A stretch of DNA of 11,990 nt from JBOGZD01 sp050697155 (GCA_050697155.1 JBOGZD010000089.1:1-11990); one strand, 5' to 3'; positions 1-5,921 are shown, counted from the first letter of the stretch. Program-made: numbers and translations. The notes: generated by a model not told the origin, from the sequence alone.

Positions 1-53
1 TCAACGCCCGCACCGCGGCGGTCGAGGCGGTGCGCCGGTTTCGCAATCGCTAG
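1..53 (+). CDS. C-terminal end of an unidentified protein (partial)
   Basis: An open frame enters from the left edge (codons from base 3) and stops at TAG 51-53; the visible tail reads NARTAAVEAVRRFRNR. I do not recognise the family from 16 residues. The tail matters because a near-identical stretch ending in a stop recurs at 1607-1684, so it belongs to a duplicated gene or element. A perfect hairpin follows at 72-97, consistent with the end of a transcript. That it is coding is inferred from the duplicated, frame-preserving tail (differences between the copies keep the frame open), not from a known domain. Confidence 0.5.
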   Translation, partial: NARTAAVEAVRRFRNR

Positions 54-71
54 CTCCCGGGTGGGCGAGGA

Positions 72-97
72 GATCCGGGGCCTCGCGGCCCCGGATC
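72..97. terminator. Bidirectional hairpin terminator
   Basis: A perfect 11 bp stem (GATCCGGGGCC paired with GGCCCCGGATC) closes a TCGC loop. It lies between the plus-strand gene ending at 53 and the minus-strand remnant ending at 117, the expected place for a shared terminator of convergent genes. There is no clear T tract, as is common in high-GC actinobacteria. Confidence 0.7.
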
Positions 98-116
98 CCT
101 CATCGCAGCTGAACGC

Positions 117-461
117 TCAGCCCATCACTGAGCGCACGAGCGGCGTGTATCCGCTGCGGTGGCCATTGCGGTTGGGGTGATAGCTCTCTTCAACCGGCCA
201 CGACAGGCCGTTGATCCACTCGCTCGACGAGCACACCGCATGCCCGACGAACGGCGGGATCGCGTCCTTGAACACGAACCGCGAGCCCTCCGTCGCGACC
301 TGGCGCTGGATCTTCGACTTCAGGAGGTCGGCGGTCTGGTTGAGCCGCGTCATCTCGCTGGAGCTGAACTAGGCGCCGGCGTTGCAGTCCACGCCCATGG
401 ACAGCCGCGGGTCGCCGAGCACGATCACGGTCGCCGTCGTCGCGCGGGCCGCCGCCGAGAT
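117..461 (-). pseudogene. SGNH/GDSL-type hydrolase (lipase/esterase-like) remnant
   Basis: Read on the minus strand, 461 to 117 gives a continuous match in style to the C-terminal third of secreted SGNH hydrolases: a hydrophobic strand (ATVIVLGDPRL), then MGVDCNAGA, then FSSSEMTRLNQTADLL, a FKDAIPPFVGHAVC stretch, and the C-terminal block EWINGL...ESYHPNRNGHRSGY that carries the family's catalytic Asp/His region (here SYHPN with the His). A TAG stop at 371-369 interrupts the frame between NAGA and FSSSE, where the homologous residue would be sense. The N-terminal two thirds, including the GDS nucleophile block, is absent: similarity ends at about 461, inside the repeat at 453-512. It is therefore both truncated and nonsense-mutated. 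Family assignment rests on recalled motifs, not on a search. Confidence 0.75.
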
Positions 462-512
462 GGCCCGAGCGGGAGCTATGCGCTCGTTCGGGTGGTGTCG
501 GCTGGGGCGCGA
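453..512. repeat. Dispersed ~60 bp repeat, copy 1
   Basis: This segment matches 1484-1543 at a constant offset of 1031 bp with only about eight mismatches over 60 bp. It contains a hairpin (arms 464-471 and 481-492) whose outer stem is CCCGA/TCGGG. It spans the junction between the 3' end of the DUF559 gene (whose TAG stop at 478-476 lies in it) and the broken edge of the SGNH hydrolase remnant. It is a direct repeat flanking the DUF559 gene and may be the boundary of a mobilised or recombined segment; this role is inference. Confidence 0.75.
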
Positions 513-1456
513 GCCGCCAGGGTCCGACGAAGGCGAGCCGCGACGGCCTCAGGGGTGGCAGTGAGCTGGCGCCAGGTGATCCGGAGCACGAGATAGCCGA
601 CGCCGGCGAGCTCCGCGTCGCGGAGGCGGTCGCGCTCGAACGCGATCGGGTCGAGGTGGAATCGGCGGCTGTCGACCTCGACGATCGTGCGGGAGGCCCG
701 CCAGACAAAGTCAACCTCGATCCCGTTGACGATCGCGTTCGTCGCCGGCGCCGGGAGGTCGTGGCTTCGTACGAGCGCGAGCATGCGCCGCTCCGCTCCC
801 TCGTGGGTGTACTGAGGCCCGCTACCGAGCTGCGTCACCTGCCGCAGCCGCGCGACGCCGCGCTTGCCGGGGTTGCGGACGATCTGGTCGGCGAGGTCGT
901 CGAGGGTGAAGAGCGGCGGATCCTGCCGCAAGCCCTCGGCGATCACCGATTCGAGACCGCCGATCGAGAGCACCGAGGCGAGCTCCAGGATCGTCCGTGC
1001 CGGACTCGAGACGACGATCGGTCCGAGCTCGCAGACGTCCGAGGGATCGATCGAGCCGACCCTGTGGATCCGCAGATTCCCCTGGCCGTGGAGGTCCCTG
1101 CCGACGACGGTGACATCGACGGGCTGCGAGCCGGCCGCGAAACGGAGCAAGCGCCAGAGGCGCGCGGCGCTTCGGTGGCTGATCAGCGCGTCGGGCAAGC
1201 AGGCGAGAAGCGCGGCCATCTCGGCGGCACGGTCCGGCGCCGCGCGGTGTCCGACCAGGTAGACGCCCCGGTACAGGCGGTGCAGTCGCCCGGCTCGAAG
1301 TCGCTGCTGGATCGCCCACACGCTGAGCCCCAGCTCGATCAGCTGCGCGTGCGCCACCACCCCGTACTGGGCCTCCGCGAGCGCGGCAATCGCGCGGTCG
1401 ATCGCCCCCACCACCCGAGCTGGCCCGAACGCATGCATAACACCCGTTAGAGCCAC
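476..1456 (-). CDS. AbiEi-like N-terminal domain / DUF559 endonuclease-fold protein
   Basis: A protein of 326 residues from a GTG at 1456; an in-frame ATG at 1438 would give 320. Neither start has a well spaced Shine-Dalgarno. Residues about 15-70 (AIAALAEAQYGVVAHAQLIELGLS...RLHRLYRGVYLVG) are the winged-helix type seen at the N-terminus of type IV antitoxin AbiEi-family proteins. The middle (85-170) is the usual variable linker domain with SHRSAARLW and SPARTILELA. Residues 241-310 are a DUF559/Vsr-like restriction-endonuclease fold: VDF (Asp249), an E-x-D at 260-262 (TIVEVDSRRFH, His267), and RDRLRDAELAGVGYLVLRITW. Such fused proteins are abundant in actinobacteria, often as orphans. No AbiEii-type toxin partner is adjacent. 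The last ten or so residues (APADTTRTSA) and the stop are encoded by the flanking repeat. Biochemical activity is unknown; DNA binding and possible nuclease function are inferred from fold. Confidence 0.85.
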   Translation of the reverse strand: MALTGVMHAFGPARVVGAIDRAIAALAEAQYGVVAHAQLIELGLSVWAIQQRLRAGRLHRLYRGVYLVGHRAAPDRAAEMAALLACLPDALISHRSAARLWRLLRFAAGSQPVDVTVVGRDLHGQGNLRIHRVGSIDPSDVCELGPIVVSSPARTILELASVLSIGGLESVIAEGLRQDPPLFTLDDLADQIVRNPGKRGVARLRQVTQLGSGPQYTHEGAERRMLALVRSHDLPAPATNAIVNGIEVDFVWRASRTIVEVDSRRFHLDPIAFERDRLRDAELAGVGYLVLRITWRQLTATPEAVAARLRRTLAARAPADTTRTSA

Positions 1457-1483
1457 CTCGACGACCGAGCTCTCCCCCCTCCC

Positions 1484-1543
1484 CGCCGAGATGGCGCGAG
1501 CGGGAGGTATGCGCGCGTTCGCGTCGTGTCGGCCGGGGCGCGG
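1484..1543. repeat. Dispersed ~60 bp repeat, copy 2
   Basis: Second copy of the segment at 453-512, about 30 bp upstream of the start of the DUF559 gene. The codon equivalent to that gene's TAG stop is TAC here. Its hairpin outer stem is CGCGA (1495-1499) with TCGCG (1519-1523); relative to copy 1 one base pair is exchanged C-G to G-C on both sides, preserving pairing. Downstream of it on the plus strand lies the duplicated unknown gene tail. Confidence 0.75.
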
Positions 1544-1606
1544 GCCCGCGAATGGCGCCCAACTCGCTCAGCAACTCGGCCTGCTGCCGGCGCAGGGCCG
1601 CTCGGC

Positions 1607-1684
1607 GATCGAGTCGTCACCACCGCCTTCAACGCCCGCACCGCCACGGTCGGCGCGGTGCGCCGCTTTCGCAACCGCGGCTGA
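1607..1684 (+). pseudogene. Second copy of the unknown gene tail seen at 1-53
   Basis: In one frame this reads GDRVVTTAFNARTATV then GAVRRFRNRG and TGA (1682-1684). The last 50 bases before the stop differ from bases 1-50 at only about seven positions. Upstream, back to the repeat copy at 1484-1543, the same frame is open but shows no start codon with a ribosome binding site and no recognisable domain, so this looks like a detached 3' fragment. It could alternatively be a conserved non-coding end of a repeat element that happens to be open. Confidence 0.5.
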
Positions 1685-1724
1685 CGCGGCCCGTCGCCGA
1701 GCGAGCGCGTCCGGACCGCCTGAC

Positions 1725-1730
1725 TACCCT
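1725..1730 (+). promoter_or_regulatory. Possible -10 element for a leaderless MNT transcript
   Basis: TACCCT sits 9 bases before the ATG at 1740, so transcription would start at or next to the start codon. This would explain why no Shine-Dalgarno precedes the gene. No convincing -35 hexamer is seen at the right distance, so the call is tentative. Confidence 0.3.
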
Positions 1731-1739
1731 TCCCTGACG

Positions 1740-2111
1740 ATGGCGACGATCGCCTCCACCACGCTGACCGAGGGTGAGCGGCGCACGCTCGAGCTCCTGA
1801 TCGAGCTCCTCCAACGCGAGCTCGGCAGCAATCTTCTCGCGGTCTGGCTGTTCGGCTCGAGAGCCCGTGGCGAGGTCGCCGATGAGGAATCCGATGTCGA
1901 TCTGCTCGTCCTCACCAGCGACGGCAGCGACCAAGACCAGCGCAGGGTCATCGACCTGGTGTTCGAAGCGGCCGATGCCGCCGGCGCGCGACCGACCTAC
2001 TTCTCCGCGCACGTCCGGAACCCGGCCTGGGTCGAGCAGCGACGCGCGATCGATGATTTCTTCATCAGGGACGTCGACCGGGACAAGGTCGTCCTCTTCG
2101 GATCGGGATGA
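1740..2111 (+). CDS. MNT-type nucleotidyltransferase (HEPN/MNT toxin-antitoxin partner)
   Basis: A 123-residue minimal nucleotidyltransferase of the pol-beta superfamily. The signature lies at 38-57: the GS motif in LFGSRARGE and the metal-binding pair in SDVDLLVL (Asp52 and Asp54). In studied HEPN/MNT pairs such proteins transfer AMP groups to a tyrosine or other residue of the HEPN toxin and thereby neutralise it. ATG at 1740 is chosen because it begins the conserved helix (LTEGERRTLELLIELLQREL) and fits family length; it has no ribosome binding site and may be translated leaderless. Its stop overlaps the start of the HEPN gene by ATGA (2108-2111), indicating translational coupling and a shared complex. 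The antitoxin role is from family knowledge. Confidence 0.85.
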   Translation: MATIASTTLTEGERRTLELLIELLQRELGSNLLAVWLFGSRARGEVADEESDVDLLVLTSDGSDQDQRRVIDLVFEAADAAGARPTYFSAHVRNPAWVEQRRAIDDFFIRDVDRDKVVLFGSG

Positions 2112-2485
2112 GCCCCCGATCGGCCGAGTACATGGCGGAGGCGCACCGGCGCTTGCGGACCGCTCGCGCCGCCCTCGGAGTCGATGACCCCTCGGGCGCT
2201 GTCAGCGCCGCCTATTACGCGATGCTCTATGCGGCCCGCGCCGCGCTCAGCGAGGAGGATCGCTCCGCGAGAACGCACGCCGGTGCGTGGGGCGCGTTCA
2301 GGGAGACGTTCGTCACCACTGGGCGATTCCCGGAGGAGACCTTTCGCAGCGGCCCGTACGCGCAGGAGCTGCGCGAGGCCGCCGATTACCACGCCCGAAG
2401 CCCGGCGCCGGAGGTGGCCGAGTCGATCGCCGAAGACGCCGAGCGGTTCGTCGCCGCGATCAGCGAGATGCTCGGCGACGATTAG
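2108..2485 (+). CDS. HEPN domain protein (probable toxin of the MNT/HEPN pair)
   Basis: A 125-residue, largely helical HEPN protein. The first helix pair contains AVSAAYYAMLYAARAAL (31-47), the typical core of the PF05168-like HEPN group, followed by RSARTH (Arg52 to His57), which fits the R-x4-6-H motif of HEPN ribonucleases; then WGAFRETFVTTGRFPEE and a terminal helix from ADYHARS to EML. HEPN toxins are usually RNA-cleaving enzymes, held inactive by the MNT partner encoded just upstream with a four-base overlap. Whether the RSARTH motif is the true catalytic one in this subgroup is uncertain: many members have a related R/K-T-H at this place with no demonstrated nuclease activity. Confidence 0.82.
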   Translation: MSPRSAEYMAEAHRRLRTARAALGVDDPSGAVSAAYYAMLYAARAALSEEDRSARTHAGAWGAFRETFVTTGRFPEETFRSGPYAQELREAADYHARSPAPEVAESIAEDAERFVAAISEMLGDD

Positions 2486-2542
2486 CGCGAGCTCGGCGGC
2501 GCCGGTGTCAGCGGGGCGATGCTCGCCGTCGTCCGGGCTCGG

Positions 2543-2566
2543 CGACGACTATCTCGACGACTATCT
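2543..2566. repeat. Perfect 12 bp tandem duplication
   Basis: CGACGACTATCT occurs twice in direct succession (2543-2554 and 2555-2566) in the short intergenic gap between the convergent HEPN and RTX genes. It abuts the hairpin at 2566-2586. No function is apparent; recent slippage is the simplest origin. Confidence 0.7.
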
Positions 2567-2586
2567 GATCGCTCTCGCGGCGATCA
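2566..2586. terminator. Hairpin between convergent HEPN and RTX genes
   Basis: TGATCGC (2566-2572) and GCGATCA (2580-2586) form a perfect 7 bp stem around a 7-base loop. It overlaps the stop codon of the RTX gene (2586-2584) and lies 80 bp after the HEPN stop. It may end transcription of one or both genes, but it is short and lacks a T tract. Confidence 0.4.
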
Positions 2587-3009
2587 GTCCTTGACGATCA
2601 CCGTCTCGCAGTTGTTCGAGACCTGGTCGATCGGATCGACCACGGCCCGGTCGTCGCCGGCGCCGCAGTTGACCCGGTCGCGCTTTCCGTCGACCGCGTT
2701 GATCTTGTCGTTGCCGGGGCCGCCCCGGATTCGGTCCTTGCCCGGGCCACCCTTGAGCGTGTCCGCCCCGGCCCCGCCGTTGACGCGATCGCGGCCCTCG
2801 CCGCCGTTCAGCTTGTCGTTACCCGCGCCGCCCCGGAGGCGGTCCCGTCCGCCCTGGCCCTTGAGGCGGTCGTCGCCCGGGCCTCCCCTCAGCAGGTCGC
2901 GCCCGCCGAGGGCCCCGTGCCCCGCCCAGAAGCCGACCAGGCGCCGCGACAGCTCGGGGTCGAGCCTTCCCCTGACGACCTCGACCCGATAGTCGGAAGC
3001 GGATGCCAT
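2584..3009 (-). CDS. Small RTX-repeat (hemolysin-type calcium-binding) protein downstream of glnA
   Basis: A 141-residue protein. Residues 1-34 (MASASDYRVEVVRGRLDPEL and following SRRLVGFWAGHGAL) are not repetitive and not hydrophobic. Residues 35-120 carry about eight or nine RTX nonapeptides of the type GGxGxDxLx (GGPGDDRLK, GGAGNDKLN, GGAGADTLK, GGPGNDKIN), which in known proteins coil into a calcium-binding parallel beta roll. The tail 109-141 (RDRVNCGAGDD...NNCETVIV, Cys115 and Cys134) resembles the capping end of secreted actinobacterial RTX proteins and could form a disulphide. No signal peptide is visible, which is odd for this class. GAGGAG lies 10 bases before the ATG, 21 bp after the glnA stop, so it is probably co-transcribed with glnA. 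The N-terminal segment may be the leftover start of another protein joined to the repeats; that is speculation. Confidence 0.8.
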   Translation of the reverse strand: MASASDYRVEVVRGRLDPELSRRLVGFWAGHGALGGRDLLRGGPGDDRLKGQGGRDRLRGGAGNDKLNGGEGRDRVNGGAGADTLKGGPGKDRIRGGPGNDKINAVDGKRDRVNCGAGDDRAVVDPIDQVSNNCETVIVKD

Positions 3010-3030
3010 CCCGGGCGGGCTCCTCGGCGG

Positions 3031-4383
3031 CTAGAGGATCGAGAGGAAGCGCTCGACCTCCCACGGCGTGACCTGGACCCGGTACTCCTCCCACTCCTCG
3101 CGCTTTACCTCGATGAAGCGCTTGAAGGTGTGCTCGCCGAGGATCCGCAGCACCAGCTCGGACTCGGCGGCGATCTCGATCGCCTCGCCGAGGGTCTCCG
3201 GGAGCTGCTCGATGCCGCGCTGATGGCGCTCCTCGGGGGTGAGGTGGTAGAGGTTCTGCTCCATCGGCTCCGGCAGCTCGTAGCCCTTCTCAATCCCCTC
3301 GAGCCCGGCGTGGAGCATGCCGGCGAAGCACAGGTAGGGGTTGCAGGCGGGATCGGGGCAGCGCAGCTCGGCCCGGGTCGCCTGCTCCTTGCCGGGGTGG
3401 TAGAGCGGCACCCGGATCAGCGCCGAGCGGTTGCGGCGTGACCAGGCCAGGTAGACCGGCGCCTCAAAGCCGGGGACCAGCCGCTTGTAGGAGTTCACCC
3501 ACTGGGCGAACAGCGGCGAGATCTCGCGCGCGTGGCGGAGCTGGCCGGCGATGAACTGCTTCGCGGTCTCGGAGAGGAAGTACTGGTCGTCGGGGTCGTA
3601 GAAGGCGTTCTTTCCGTCCCTCGACAGCGATTGGTGCACGTGCATCCCCGAGCCGTTCTCGCCGAACAGCGGCTTCGGCATGAAGGTCGCGTGCCAGCCG
3701 TACTTCATCGCGTACTCCTTGACCGTGATCCGGTAGGTCATGCAGTCGTCGGACATCGCGAGCGCGTCCTTGTAGCGCATGTCGACCTCGTGCTGGGAGG
3801 GGCCGACCTCGTGGTGGGCGTATTCGACGTGGATGCCGAGCTGCTCGAGCGCGAGGATCGTCTCCCGGCGCACGTCGGAGCCGGCGTCGAGCGTGGTCAG
3901 GTCGAAGTAGCCGCCCTCGTCGAGGACCTCGGGGGTCCCGTTCTCGGGCTTCTCGGAGCGAAAGTAGAAGTACTCGAGCTCGGGGCCGATGTTGTAGGTG
4001 TCGAATCCGAGCTCGTTCGCGCGCTGGAGCGCGCGGCGCATGATCCAGCGCGGGTCGCCCTCATACGGCTCGCCGCCGGGGACCTTGATGTCGGCGAACA
4101 TCCGCCCCACCCCGCGCTCCTCGGGCCGCCAGGGAAGGATCGCGAAGGTGGAGGGATCGGGCATCGCGATCATGTCGGACTCCTCGATCGGGTTGAAGCC
4201 GGTGATCGAGGAGCCGTCGAAGCCCATGCCGCCCTCGAACGCGTCCTCGAGCTCGGAGGCGTTGATCGAGAAGCTCTTCAGCTGCCCGAGGACGTCGGTG
4301 AACCAGAGGCGGATGAAGCGGACGTCGCGGTCCTGCACCAGCTTGATCACGTCGTCGGCGGTCTCGGGGCGCTCGTCTGCCAT
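3031..4383 (-). CDS. glnA: Glutamine synthetase, type I (short, alpha-like form)
   Basis: A 450-residue type I glutamine synthetase: ATP-dependent amidation of glutamate to glutamine in the cytoplasm, as a dodecamer in known members. The beta-grasp N-domain carries GMGFDGSSI (52-60). The catalytic domain shows the metal/substrate residues in GPELEYFYF (Glu135, Glu137), HHEVGPSQHEVDMRY (Glu192, Glu199), NGSGMHVHQS (243-252), NSYKRLVPGFEAP, RNRSALIRVP and RAELRCPDPACNPYL. Length and the C-terminal style (GIEQLPETLGEAI, then GEHTFKRFIEVKREEW) fit the GSI-alpha form without the ~25-residue insertion of adenylylated GSI-beta enzymes; a Tyr is present in NLYHLTPEE at the adenylylation-loop position, but regulation by adenylylation is not expected. 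ATG 4383 is preceded by GGAGG at four bases; an upstream frame extension to 4533 is not conserved-looking. The palindrome at 4484-4504 is a candidate control site. Confidence 0.96.
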   Translation of the reverse strand: MADERPETADDVIKLVQDRDVRFIRLWFTDVLGQLKSFSINASELEDAFEGGMGFDGSSITGFNPIEESDMIAMPDPSTFAILPWRPEERGVGRMFADIKVPGGEPYEGDPRWIMRRALQRANELGFDTYNIGPELEYFYFRSEKPENGTPEVLDEGGYFDLTTLDAGSDVRRETILALEQLGIHVEYAHHEVGPSQHEVDMRYKDALAMSDDCMTYRITVKEYAMKYGWHATFMPKPLFGENGSGMHVHQSLSRDGKNAFYDPDDQYFLSETAKQFIAGQLRHAREISPLFAQWVNSYKRLVPGFEAPVYLAWSRRNRSALIRVPLYHPGKEQATRAELRCPDPACNPYLCFAGMLHAGLEGIEKGYELPEPMEQNLYHLTPEERHQRGIEQLPETLGEAIEIAAESELVLRILGEHTFKRFIEVKREEWEEYRVQVTPWEVERFLSIL

Positions 4384-4483
4384 CTGTCCTCCGTCTCGGT
4401 CGGGCTGCGGGAGGCGGGAACCATATCTGCGGGTCCGCGGGCCCGAAGCGCCGGCTTGCGCCCCGCGCGACGGTTCGGTACCC

Positions 4484-4504
4484 TTGCTTACCCCTAGTAA
4501 GTAA
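4484..4504. promoter_or_regulatory. Palindromic operator-like site between glnA and the AhpD-like gene
   Basis: TTGCTTAC (4484-4491) and GTAAGTAA (4497-4504) are inverted repeats, 7 of 8 positions matching, around a 5-base spacer (CCCTA). It lies 29 bp before the plus-strand AhpD-like start and 101 bp before the glnA start. On the plus strand it overlaps possible -35 sequences (TTGCTT or TTACCC), with TAAAGG at 4510-4515 as a candidate -10. A dimeric repressor binding here would most directly control the AhpD-like gene. The regulator cannot be named from the sequence. Confidence 0.55.
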
Positions 4505-4532
4505 CCGGCTAAAGGTGAAGTAAAGGCCCCCA

Positions 4533-5099
4533 ATGACGATCAAGACCGACATCAGCCGCTTCGACATCCACGACGAGCTCACCGCCCCGGAGGGGAGCAT
4601 CAAGATCCTCAAGGGCGTGCAGACCGCGGCCGGGTCGGTCTCGAAGTTCATCGGCGTGCTCGCCGGCGCCCCCTCCGCGCTGCGCGCCTACGCGCGGATG
4701 CGCCACGAGCTTCGCGACGGGGTCCTGCCCCGGGCGACGCAGGAGCGGATCGCGCTGGCGATCGCCGAGCGACGCGGCGACCCCTATTCGATCGCCCAGC
4801 ACGCCAAGACCGCGCGGGCGGCCGGGCTCGGCCTCGACGAGGTCTCGCGGGCTCGCAGCTTCGGCTCGTCCGACGAGAAGGAGGCGGCGCTGCTCGCGTT
4901 CATCGAGGCGCTGATCGCGACCGACGGGCGGCCCTCCCAGCACCTCGCCGAGGAGGCGCGCGAGCACGGCTGGTCGGATGAGGAGCTGCTCGAGGCCGTC
5001 GCCCACGCGGCGCTGAACGAGTTCCAGAGCCTGATCGCGAACGCCGCCGCGCTGCCCCAGGACCAGTCGGACCCCTCGGTCCTGCCGTCGGCCGCCTAG
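4533..5099 (+). CDS. AhpD-like / carboxymuconolactone decarboxylase family protein without CxxC
   Basis: A 188-residue all-helical protein of the AhpD/CMD superfamily. The core runs from about 45 to 170: a helix with LPRATQERIALAIAERRGDPYSIAQHAKTARAAGL (65-99), a second helical half with EKEAALLAFIEALI, then WSDEELLEAVAHAALNEFQSLIANA. In AhpD-type peroxidase partners the first half carries E...CxxC...H; here the His (90) is kept but the two Cys positions are Asp83 and Ser86. The redox-active disulphide is therefore missing and simple AhpD peroxidase-reductase chemistry is unlikely. The function may be lactone decarboxylase-like or unknown. ATG 4533 follows AAAGG by six bases. The gene is divergent from glnA and shares its palindromic upstream site; it ends before a strong terminator at 5115-5151. 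Confidence 0.8.
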   Translation: MTIKTDISRFDIHDELTAPEGSIKILKGVQTAAGSVSKFIGVLAGAPSALRAYARMRHELRDGVLPRATQERIALAIAERRGDPYSIAQHAKTARAAGLGLDEVSRARSFGSSDEKEAALLAFIEALIATDGRPSQHLAEEAREHGWSDEELLEAVAHAALNEFQSLIANAAALPQDQSDPSVLPSAA

Positions 5100-5114
5100 C
5101 CGAGCGGTGACCCG

Positions 5115-5151
5115 CGCGGGGTTTGTCTCGGTATGCGAGGCAACCCCCGCG
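5115..5151. terminator. Bidirectional terminator between convergent genes
   Basis: A 16 bp stem (arms 5115-5130 and 5136-5151) with one mismatch and one G-T pair closes a 5-base loop. It lies 16 bp after the AhpD-like stop and 12 bp after the RlpA-like stop on the other strand, so it can serve both. Confidence 0.8.
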
Positions 5152-5162
5152 GCCTTGGCGGC

Positions 5163-5921
5163 CTAGCGGCGCTTGGGGATCTTGGCGACGCGGATCTTGT
5201 CGGTGGCCTCGAGCCCGACCGCCTCGGCAGCCCGCTCGGTGAGGTCCCACTTGGCGCCGTTCGCATACGGGCCGCGGTCGATCACGCGGGTGCGCAGGAA
5301 GCTGCCCTTGTAGCGGACGACGACCCTCGACCCGCAGGGAAGGCTGCGGTGGGCGACGCCGACGGTGCTGCGCTTGAGCCGCTGGCCACAGGCGGTGCGG
5401 TTGCCGCGAAAGCCGGGGCCGTACCACGTGGCCGTCTGGCGGGGCATGCTGCGAACGAGCTTGGCGCTGGTCCGCTTCTCGACCACCCCATCGACGGGGA
5501 GCCGGGCGCGGCGCTCGAACTCGCGCACGCTCTGGTCGGTCGGCTTCTGGAAATCGTCGGCGAGCCTGACCCCGCCCGAGTAGCGACGCGACTTGAGGAT
5601 CCAGTTCAGCGTGCGGACGTCGTCGCCGCAGTCGCCGAGCCTCAGGGTCCGGGTGCCGAACTCGGTCTGGGCGCAGCCGCCGGCGACCGAGCCGGAGCCG
5701 GAGCCGCCCGCGGCGGGATCGTCGCCGGGCGCGGTGACCCCGCCGCCGTCGACCCCGCCCGAGGAGCCCGCCTGGGCGCTGGCGACGCCGGCGAGCATCG
5801 CGAGCACCGACATCGCGACCGCCCAGAGGGCGATCCGGTCCGGGCGGCTCGCCAGCGAGCCAGGCCTCGGTCGATTCTCGTCTCGGCCCGCCGCGGCGCG
5901 GCGGAAGCTGCGTTCGTCCAT
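5163..5921 (-). CDS. RlpA-like double-psi beta-barrel cell-wall protein with peptidoglycan-binding domain
   Basis: A 252-residue exported protein. A short basic N-terminus is followed by a hydrophobic segment at 31-51 (ALWAVAMSVLAMLAGVASAQA) serving as signal peptide or anchor. A Gly/Ser/Asp-rich linker covers 52-82. Residues 88-155 form a peptidoglycan-binding (PG_binding_1-like) domain (LRLGDCGDDVRTLNWIL, then REFERRARLPVDGVVEKRTSAKL). Residues 162-248 are an RlpA/DPBB domain: ATWYGPGFRGNRTACGQRL, GVAHRSLPCGSRVVV, and TRVIDRGPYA with Asp215, then WDLTERAAEAVG. The family includes RlpA lytic transglycosylases and Rpf/cell-wall hydrolases, so a role in wall remodelling outside the membrane is likely. 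The c-di-AMP riboswitch just upstream, typical for actinobacterial wall hydrolases, supports this. ATG 5921 begins the basic region; its Shine-Dalgarno (GAAAGAG) is weak. Confidence 0.88.
   Translation of the reverse strand: MDERSFRRAAAGRDENRPRPGSLASRPDRIALWAVAMSVLAMLAGVASAQAGSSGGVDGGGVTAPGDDPAAGGSGSGSVAGGCAQTEFGTRTLRLGDCGDDVRTLNWILKSRRYSGGVRLADDFQKPTDQSVREFERRARLPVDGVVEKRTSAKLVRSMPRQTATWYGPGFRGNRTACGQRLKRSTVGVAHRSLPCGSRVVVRYKGSFLRTRVIDRGPYANGAKWDLTERAAEAVGLEATDKIRVAKIPKRR

Noticed and set aside
2690..2910. Array of about 27 bp imperfect repeats resembling a minisatellite or CRISPR
   Set aside because: The periodicity is explained by RTX nonapeptide codons in the minus-strand gene; there are no unique spacers with constant repeats.
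3532..4497. 321-codon plus-strand open frame opposite glnA
   Set aside because: It is antisense to all conserved glutamine synthetase motifs and shows only Leu/Val/Glu/Arg-rich composition expected from the complement.
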